From Prochlorococcus marinus XMU1411 (GTDB taxonomy: Bacteria; Cyanobacteriota; Cyanobacteriia; PCC-6307; Cyanobiaceae): a stretch of 64,000 bases of DNA. Positions 58,466 to 64,000 of this stretch are shown here, one piece after another. The stretch lies in assembly GCF_017696075.1 (NCBI RefSeq), contig NZ_JAAORI010000003.1, positions 1 through 64,000 of the forward strand, given 5' to 3'. Under the pieces are notes generated by a model that did no database searches, was not told the origin of the DNA, and saw nothing but the letters and a program-made list of their open reading frames with translations. The translations under genes and the position numbers were made by a program. Position 1 is the stretch's first letter. Each line of letters begins with the position of its first letter.

Positions 58466-58685
58466 AATAACTGAAATTTGAATAAGTTAATAATACAAAA
58501 ATACTTCTTGCCGTAATTAATTTCATTTGGCAAGATTAGTAACCGACTCTAAAAATGGCACATCTATATTGGATGTTTCCACCTTAATGGACAGATAGAA
58601 CTGAAGGAATTAAAGTCAGGGATTTTCTAATAATTTTTCTTTCGGTTCAGCTGTTAAAAAGCTCCTATACACATACTCATAGACA
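58466..58685. other. Gap before the SIMPL-domain gene
   Basis: About 220 bases with no supported gene. A 10-codon ATG frame at 58556-58588 is too short to credit. Nothing else distinctive is seen, other than more open sequence in the frame after that stop. Confidence 0.4.
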
Positions 58686-59468
58686 ATGAAAATTATCAAA
58701 AGACTCACTTCGCTGCCTGGCTATTCTTTGAATGTAATACGCCGAACTCCATCACTTGTTTTTGCAATGGCTGTCTTATCTCTCGGAGGATTTATTGGCG
58801 CCTCCACAGTCCTTGTGAGAGGTTTCAGGATGGTTGAGAATTCCATCACTGTTACAGGAGCAAGTACTGAGAGCTTTGAAAGTGATATTGCTAAATGGTC
58901 AGTTCAGGTGAGGGCTAGGGGAGAGACTCAGATCGATTCATTCAACAAGCATAAAGAGTCTATGAAAAAGACTATTAATTTTCTTAAAGCAAATGGGATT
59001 GAAGATGGTATCAAACAGGAAGTTTATCTTGGACCGGCCACCATAAAAGAATATGAAACTAAGCATCCCAAGACAAATGAAATCATAAGAACCGAATGGA
59101 TTACCTATCAGAGTATTGAAATCCAGAGTAATGATGTTTATCGAATTCAAAAGACCCACAGTAAGATAACTGAACTTCTTGGTGATGGTGTTCTGGTAAG
59201 ACCAAGCTCTCCAGAATTCACCTATTCAAAGCTAGCTGATAAAAGAGTTGATATGCTCGCCAAGGCAGCAAAGGATGCCCGAATCAGAGCTGAGGCTATT
59301 GCACTTCAGGCAGGCTCTGAAGTGGGTGGTCTGAAGAAAGTGAACACAGGCGTTTTCCAGATCACAGTTCCTAATTCCACGAGAGTAAGTAGCTGGGGTT
59401 CTTATGACACTACCACTATCAAGAAAGATATTACTGCTGTTATGGGAGTGACTTTTGCAGTTAAGTAA
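58686..59468 (+). CDS. SIMPL-domain (DUF541) periplasmic protein
   Basis: A 260-residue protein with an N-terminal signal-anchor (about 24-46, VFAMAVLSLGGFIGASTVLV). The SIMPL domain follows, with ITVTGASTESFESDIAKWSV near 55-74. RAEAIALQAGSEVGGLKKVN is typical of this family, and the end ITAVMGVTFAVK fits. The family is linked to outer-membrane stress in other bacteria. The gene is richer in G+C (40-48% in two sampled lines) than its surroundings (about 30%), suggesting transfer. Confidence 0.85.
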   Translation: MKIIKRLTSLPGYSLNVIRRTPSLVFAMAVLSLGGFIGASTVLVRGFRMVENSITVTGASTESFESDIAKWSVQVRARGETQIDSFNKHKESMKKTINFLKANGIEDGIKQEVYLGPATIKEYETKHPKTNEIIRTEWITYQSIEIQSNDVYRIQKTHSKITELLGDGVLVRPSSPEFTYSKLADKRVDMLAKAAKDARIRAEAIALQAGSEVGGLKKVNTGVFQITVPNSTRVSSWGSYDTTTIKKDITAVMGVTFAVK

Positions 59469-59472
59469 TGAC

Positions 59473-59568
59473 TTAGGGAGTCTCTTTTTTGCCTTTAAGA
59501 ATCATCAATAAAGGTAATCCAATAAGCATTAAACTCCCATCAATTAATAAAAAAGTATTCAGATTCAT
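59473..59568 (-). CDS. 31-residue membrane peptide coupled to the 59565 gene
   Basis: MNLNTFLLIDGSLMLIGLPL then LMILKGKKETP. Its ATG overlaps the stop of the upstream gene in an ATGA arrangement, supporting translational coupling. One hydrophobic helix. Confidence 0.5.
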   Translation of the reverse strand: MNLNTFLLIDGSLMLIGLPLLMILKGKKETP

Positions 59569-59756
59569 TTATCCATTCCTTCGGGGGTATTCAAATTAAG
59601 GGGTATCCCTTTTTTAACTTGTTCTTTTTTCATATTATCCATCTCATTTCTTATTTTGTTGTAATATGCCAGCTCCTCTGGATCAGCAGAACCAAGACCA
59701 TAATTCATTGTCGCTGCAAGATAAATTCTGTGCATCCTGTATGACGATAATGGCAT
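59565..59756 (-). CDS. 63-residue soluble hypothetical protein
   Basis: MPLSSYRMHRIYLAATMNYG then LGSADPEELAYYNKIRNEMD and a Lys/Asn-rich end, PEGMDK. Helical and basic. It overlaps the next gene by 4 bases. No family is recognised. Confidence 0.55.
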   Translation of the reverse strand: MPLSSYRMHRIYLAATMNYGLGSADPEELAYYNKIRNEMDNMKKEQVKKGIPLNLNTPEGMDK

Positions 59757-59829
59757 TTCTTATAACATTATTCTTAAATTCTAAAATATATAAAAGTTAT
59801 TTAAGACTAATTAGTTTTATTGGGCTATA

Positions 59830-59870
59830 CCCTCACCGATACCAGAACTCAGGACCTCTCCCTTACCAAG
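59830..59870 (-). repeat. Decayed partial copy of tRNA-Thr(GGT)
   Basis: These 41 bases align without gaps to the 3' part of the intact tRNA-Thr at 59993-60033, with about nine mismatches, and share an identical 18-base run (59853-59870 and 60016-60033) through the anticodon loop. A further tRNA-like run, TGCTCTAC, lies at 59902-59909 after a 31-base insertion. The copy is in direct orientation, 163 bases away, as expected from a tRNA-site integration event. Confidence 0.7.
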
Positions 59871-59990
59871 CTAAGTAAATTATTTTAATAAGAAGTAATT
59901 ATGCTCTACTTCGTTTATATTTAGTATTCCTAAAATTATTTTATTTTTTCAATTATTTATAAACTCAGTTATGGAGATACTTTTTGTTCA

Positions 59991-60062
<72 letters not shown>

Positions 60063-60072
60063 AATTTTAAAG

Positions 60073-60154
60073 TGGGCCGGGTTGGATTTGAACCAACGTA
60101 GGCAGAGCCAGCGGATTTACAGTCCGCCCCCTTTAACCACTCGGGCACCGACCC
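60073..60154 (-). tRNA. trnY: tRNA-Tyr (GTA)
   Basis: An 82-base class II tRNA. Acceptor GGGTCGG pairs with CCGGCCC using one T-G, the anticodon loop is CTGTAAA (anticodon GTA), and a long variable arm precedes the T-loop GTTCAAAT. It is 10 bases upstream of tRNA-Thr on the same strand. Confidence 0.96.
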
Positions 60155-60255
60155 CCACTATTTGAACTTATCAGTTAATGGACACTTTTTGTGAAATTGT
60201 TTTGGTTTTTTTGTTTCTTTCTAGATAGCATTTGTAAAGAAAAGAGTTTTTGAAG

Positions 60256-60696
60256 ATGAATATTTTATTGATAAATGGACCAAATCTAAATCTTTTGGGC
60301 ACTAGAGAACCTGAAATATATGGTAATAAAACATTGAGTGATATAGAAAAAGATTTAACTAAAGTTGCTAAAGAAAAAAGTATTAATCTTGAATGTTTTC
60401 AAAGTAATCACGAAGGAGAAATAGTAGATAAAATTCAGGAGTCTGTAAAAAGCATCCAAGGTATTCTTATAAATGCTGGTGCTTTTACTCATACCTCGAT
60501 TTCTATTCGTGATGCTTTAATTGGATCAAAAATTCCATTTGTAGAGTTACATATTTCAAATATTTTCAGTAGAGAAGATTTTCGTAAAGAATCTTTTCTT
60601 ACAGATAAAGCTATAGGAATTATTAGTGGATTCGGCATATCAAGTTATTCCTTAGCTCTTGAAGGAATCATTGGATATTTAAGTAGTAAAGATTAA
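60256..60696 (+). CDS. aroQ: Type II 3-dehydroquinate dehydratase
   Basis: A 146-residue shikimate pathway enzyme converting 3-dehydroquinate to 3-dehydroshikimate. [17 protein letters not shown] is the flexible lid region with the active-site Tyr, [13 protein letters not shown] follows, and [16 protein letters not shown] and [17 protein letters not shown] complete the site. ATG at 60256 is preferred over a TTG two codons earlier. miaE begins at the next base after its stop. Confidence 0.95.
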   Translation: MNILLINGPNLNLLGTREPEIYGNKTLSDIEKDLTKVAKEKSINLECFQSNHEGEIVDKIQESVKSIQGILINAGAFTHTSISIRDALIGSKIPFVELHISNIFSREDFRKESFLTDKAIGIISGFGISSYSLALEGIIGYLSSKD

Positions 60697-61305
60697 ATGC
60701 TAGTCGATTTTAAAAGGCCCACTTCTCATATTAAATATTTATCGTCATTTACCTCAGATGAGTGGATCAAACTCGCATTATCTAATCCAATAGATATTCT
60801 TATTGACCATGCTCATTGTGAAAGAAAAGCAGCAGGAGTGGCTATTCAATTGATGTTTAGATATCCATCAGAACCAAATCTGGCAGAAGTTTTAAGTCCA
60901 ATAGCGAGAGAGGAATTAGAGCATTTTGAAAAAATACTTTATTTTTTAAAGAATCTTGGACATTCTCTTGAGTCCTTAAAACCGCCTCCATATGGAGCTG
61001 AATTATCCAAGAATATAAGAAAGGAAGAGCCCAATAGAATGCTTGATAGTTTCTTAATAGCAGGACTTATTGAAGCAAGAAGTCATGAAAGATTAAGTTT
61101 GCTTGCGCTGAATTCTGAAGATAAATCTTTTAAATCCCTTTATGAGTCTTTGCTTGAGAGTGAGGCAAGACACTTTGGTGTTTATTGGAAACTAGCGCAA
61201 ACTAAATTCTCTAAAAATCAAACTTTCAAAAGGCTAGAGGAATTGTCTAAGATTGAGTCAGAAATCCTTGCTGAGATATGTGTGCTGCCAAGGGTACATA
61301 GCTAA
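60697..61305 (+). CDS. miaE: tRNA-(ms2io6A)-hydroxylase MiaE-like
   Basis: A 202-residue ferritin-like diiron enzyme that hydroxylates the modified A37 of tRNAs. Iron-ligand pairs are seen in HAHCERKAAGVAIQLM, REELEHFEKIL, EARSHERLSLL and EARHFGVYW. It abuts aroQ with no gap. Confidence 0.9.
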   Translation: MLVDFKRPTSHIKYLSSFTSDEWIKLALSNPIDILIDHAHCERKAAGVAIQLMFRYPSEPNLAEVLSPIAREELEHFEKILYFLKNLGHSLESLKPPPYGAELSKNIRKEEPNRMLDSFLIAGLIEARSHERLSLLALNSEDKSFKSLYESLLESEARHFGVYWKLAQTKFSKNQTFKRLEELSKIESEILAEICVLPRVHS

Positions 61306-61321
61306 AGTTAATAAAATAAAA

Positions 61322-62077
61322 ATGATAATAAACAAGTTCTTAAGTTTACTAAATCGATATAAAACTAATTTGCCCACATTCACCATCGTTGGTGTAGGAC
61401 CTGGAGATCCATCGCTTTTAACAATTGCTGCTGTGGATGCAATAAAAAAAGCTAAAGTTATAGTTTTTCCAATATCAGATGATAATAAAAAGAGTTTCGC
61501 TGCAGAAATAGTCAAGAAATACACCAAATTTAAAAAAAATATTCCTATCATCTTTCCAATGGCTAGGAAGGAGTTTGATCCTGATGAAATATGGTCTAAC
61601 GCAGTAGAAAAAATTGTGAAATTTATAAAAAATGGTGAATCAGTTGTTTTACTTTGTCTAGGAGATACCTCAATATTTGCAAGTTCTTCTAATATTTTGA
61701 GGATAATAAAGCATAATTATCCAGAAATCATTACCAAAACTATTCCTGGCATTTCTTCTCTATCAGCAACAGCAGCTTTTAATGATTTTGATTTAGTTAA
61801 AAAAGGTGAGACTTTAATAATCAAAGAGTGCCCCTCTTCTAATTTAGAATTAACATCCCTTATTAAAGAAAGTAGAGAAAATAAAACGGTCTTGGCCATT
61901 ATGAAAATTGGGAAACGATGGAATTTAGTTAGGGAAACTTTAAGAAAAGAGGATATTATCAAAAAATCATTAATTGCTTTGAGTGTTGGTACACCTGATC
62001 AAATTATTCAATATGCATCCCAATATAATGAAGACGTTATGCCTTATTTTTCTTTGATTTTGATTAGGTTCGATTAA
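61322..62077 (+). CDS. cobI: Precorrin-2 C20-methyltransferase
   Basis: A 251-residue SAM-dependent methyltransferase of cobalamin synthesis. The glycine-rich site is FTIVGVGPGDPSLLTIAAVD and the second motif LLCLGDTSIFAS. TIPGISSLSATAAFNDFDLV fits the family. The chosen ATG at 61322 follows the miaE stop by 16 bases; an upstream in-frame extension runs inside miaE. Its stop overlaps the next start. Confidence 0.9.
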   Translation: MIINKFLSLLNRYKTNLPTFTIVGVGPGDPSLLTIAAVDAIKKAKVIVFPISDDNKKSFAAEIVKKYTKFKKNIPIIFPMARKEFDPDEIWSNAVEKIVKFIKNGESVVLLCLGDTSIFASSSNILRIIKHNYPEIITKTIPGISSLSATAAFNDFDLVKKGETLIIKECPSSNLELTSLIKESRENKTVLAIMKIGKRWNLVRETLRKEDIIKKSLIALSVGTPDQIIQYASQYNEDVMPYFSLILIRFD

Positions 62078-62562
62078 TGCATAAAAAAGAAAAATTAGTT
62101 GAAAATCAATTTACATGGCCAATATGTAAAAAAATATTATTTCTTATTCTTGAAGATAAGGTTAGTGATGTATTTGTTTGTGAATTAGTTTGGGAAAGAC
62201 TTTTTTATACTAGAGAACTATCTATAAATGATTGGGTATTTAGCGCATTAACTCCTTCTTATTGGTCAGAAAAATTTGAAAAAGCTCCTCAAATCATTTC
62301 AGAGCGACCAGCCTCAATACATTTGACTCGATCAATTCCAAAAGATTATAAACAGGGATTAAAAAATTTTCTTAATTTTAAAGGTTATAAGATTAATGAA
62401 CTCTATCCAAGAAGAACTAGAAGAGCGACGGCAGTAAATTGGTTGATTTATTGGGCGATTGAAAATGATTGTTTTTCAAAAGATAATAGATTAATGCCAA
62501 TTCCTAGTTTACCGCCTGTTAATCCAGTTAAAGGACATTTTGGCGATCCAGAAATTAAATAA
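62077..62562 (+). CDS. DUF1823-like conserved protein
   Basis: A 161-residue protein. INDWVFSALTPSYWSEKFE, ERPASIHLTRSIPKDYKQ and ELYPRRTRRATAVNWLIYW are conserved-looking blocks found in cyanobacterial DUF1823 proteins, as I recall. The ATG overlaps the cobI stop by one base, so they are co-translated. Function is unknown. Confidence 0.78.
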   Translation: MHKKEKLVENQFTWPICKKILFLILEDKVSDVFVCELVWERLFYTRELSINDWVFSALTPSYWSEKFEKAPQIISERPASIHLTRSIPKDYKQGLKNFLNFKGYKINELYPRRTRRATAVNWLIYWAIENDCFSKDNRLMPIPSLPPVNPVKGHFGDPEIK

Positions 62563-62636
62563 GTTTTTTTGAATAAGGTAAATGATTCTATTAAAGGTAT
62601 AGTTGTAATGGATACAACTTACTTTGGAGAGAAGAA

Positions 62637-64000
62637 TTGATTCTTCCTACAATAGCAATTATCGGAAGACCTAACGTTGGGAAATCTACCTTAGTTAATC
62701 GTCTTTGCCAAAGTAATGATGCAATAGTATTTGATAAACCGGGTGTTACAAGAGATAGAACTTATCAAAATGCTTCATGGGGAGGTAAGGAATTCCAAAT
62801 AGTTGATACTGGAGGTTTAGTTTTTGATGATGATAGTGAATTTCTCCCAGAGATAAGAACACAAGTTTTCTTGGCCTTAGAAGAGGCTTCACTCGCGTTA
62901 CTGGTGGTAGATGGGAATCAAGGCGTTACTGATGGTGATTTATCAATAGCAAAATGGTTAAGAAACTCAAGCTGTAAAACAATTGTTGCTGTTAATAAAT
63001 GCGAATCTACTACTCTAGGAATATCCCTAGCTTCAGAGTTCTGGAAATTAGGATTGGGCGAACCTAACCCTGTTTCGGCTATTCATGGTTCAGGTACTGG
63101 TGATCTTTTAGATCTCGTTGTTGGCGAACTTCCTGAAAATAAGTTTCAGGATGATGAAGAAAAGATAATGATGTCAATTATTGGTAGGCCTAATGTTGGT
63201 AAATCTAGTTTGTTAAATTCAATCTGTGGAGAAAAAAGAGCAATAGTTAGTGATGTTAGTGGTACTACAACTGATTCAATAGATACGCTTATTAAAAAAG
63301 ATGATAATCATTGGAAAATTATTGATACTGCAGGGATTAGAAGAAAGAAAAATGTTAAATATGGTACTGAATTCTTTGGTATTAATAGGGCCTTTAAATC
63401 TATAGATAGAAGTGATATTTGTGTTTTAGTTATAGATGCCATAGATGGAGTAACTGATCAAGACCAGAAGCTGGCTGGGCGCATAGAAGAACAAGGCAGA
63501 GCTTGTATAATTGTTGTTAATAAATGGGATCTTGTAGAAAAAAATAGTTCAACAATTTATCAAGTAGAAAAAGAACTTAGATCTAAACTTTATTTTTTGC
63601 ACTGGTCAAAAATGATTTTTATATCTGCCCTAACTGGTCAAAGAGTTAATAATATTTTTGAGCATGCTCTTAATGCTGTAAAGCAACATAGAAGAAGAGT
63701 TACAACATCAGTAGTTAATGAAGTACTTAAAGAATCAATAAGTTGGAAAAGTCCTCCAACGAAGAGAAGCGGCAAGCAGGGTAGGCTTTATTACGGTACT
63801 CAAGTAAAGAACAAACCTCCCACTTTTACTCTTTTTGTAAATGACCCTAAATTATTTGGAATAACTTATAGAAGATATATTGAAAAACAAATTAGAGTAA
63901 ATTTAGGCTTTGAAGGCACACCTCTCATTTTACTTTGGAGAGGAAAACAGCAAAGAGCTTTAAATAAAGAAGTCGAAAGAGAAAATATTGAGTTAATTCA
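62637..64000 (+). CDS. der: GTPase Der/EngA (3' end beyond window)
   Basis: A double GTPase for 50S ribosome assembly, 454 codons in this window. The first G domain has [14 protein letters not shown] and [10 protein letters not shown]. The second has [19 protein letters not shown] and [10 protein letters not shown], with VVNKWDLVE as the G4 motif. The KH-like C-domain begins near [18 protein letters not shown]. The start is TTG at 62637. An overlapping 10-codon frame, [10 protein letters not shown], ends at its TTGA. Confidence 0.94.
   Translation, partial: MILPTIAIIGRPNVGKSTLVNRLCQSNDAIVFDKPGVTRDRTYQNASWGGKEFQIVDTGGLVFDDDSEFLPEIRTQVFLALEEASLALLVVDGNQGVTDGDLSIAKWLRNSSCKTIVAVNKCESTTLGISLASEFWKLGLGEPNPVSAIHGSGTGDLLDLVVGELPENKFQDDEEKIMMSIIGRPNVGKSSLLNSICGEKRAIVSDVSGTTTDSIDTLIKKDDNHWKIIDTAGIRRKKNVKYGTEFFGINRAFKSIDRSDICVLVIDAIDGVTDQDQKLAGRIEEQGRACIIVVNKWDLVEKNSSTIYQVEKELRSKLYFLHWSKMIFISALTGQRVNNIFEHALNAVKQHRRRVTTSVVNEVLKESISWKSPPTKRSGKQGRLYYGTQVKNKPPTFTLFVNDPKLFGITYRRYIEKQIRVNLGFEGTPLILLWRGKQQRALNKEVERENIELI

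Overview
The window is from a high-light-adapted Prochlorococcus (marine picocyanobacterium). The evidence is an AT-rich sequence (about 30% G+C by eye), small photosystem genes (psbF-L-J, psbB-psbT, psbM, psaE, petB-petD), a degenerate phycoerythrin beta gene (cpeB) with a cpeS lyase gene but no other phycobilisome genes, a split-cysteine cyanobacterial core gene set, one rRNA operon containing tRNA-Ile and tRNA-Ala, a short HLIP gene, and many tiny picocyanobacterial genes. The strain cannot be named from the sequence alone.

Layout. 0-0.5 kb: end of the psbEFLJ operon. 0.6-7.6 kb: methylthioadenosine phosphorylase, a fused oxidoreductase-SelD, CCA-adding enzyme and UvrD-type helicase. 7.7-9 kb: cpeB, cpeS and a 59-residue ORF. 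9-14.8 kb: a TVP38-type membrane protein, tRNA-Phe, an FGGY sugar kinase, metK, ribosomal protein S1 and nrdR. 14.9-19 kb: psbT/psbB, a ferredoxin, psbM-prmC-tsaC and tRNA-Thr(UGU). 19-24.9 kb: a ctpA-HD hydrolase-minCDE cluster, then petB-petD. 25-32 kb: GH100 invertase and the rRNA operon. 32-36.6 kb: mutM, psaE, a LysM protein, an aldehyde dehydrogenase and a double-GNAT protein.

36.6-50.2 kb is an accessory-looking stretch of very small genes mixed with a short HLIP, an NdhF-N-terminal-like membrane protein convergent with a plastoquinol terminal oxidase, a carotenoid-isomerase-like flavoprotein, a Nif11 peptide, TatA, peroxiredoxin Q, ArfB and a CPBP protease. At 50.25-50.61 kb there is no useful ORF but several hairpins and a strong terminator, so I propose an unannotated structured RNA. 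50.7-57.6 kb holds proline iminopeptidase, a photolyase/cryptochrome, tenA-thiD and small unknown genes. 57.6-59.9 kb is a patchy stretch of tiny ORFs, startless frames and a G+C-richer SIMPL-domain gene. It ends at a decayed partial copy of the adjacent tRNA-Thr(GGU), which I read as an old tRNA-site integration scar. 60-64 kb returns to core genes: tRNA-Thr, tRNA-Tyr, aroQ-miaE-cobI-DUF1823 and the start of der.

Themes. Electron-flow protection (PTOX, NdhF-like stub, HLIP, CtpA, PrxQ) and photodamage repair (photolyase, MutM, UvrD) sit with core photosynthesis. Two small unknown genes, 3 kb apart, each have a near-perfect cyanobacterial LexA-like box just upstream, suggesting local SOS control. 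The most promising items for new biology are the candidate RNA at 50.3 kb, the tRNA-Thr scar with its flanking fragments, the LexA-box genes and the NdhF-like/PTOX pair.
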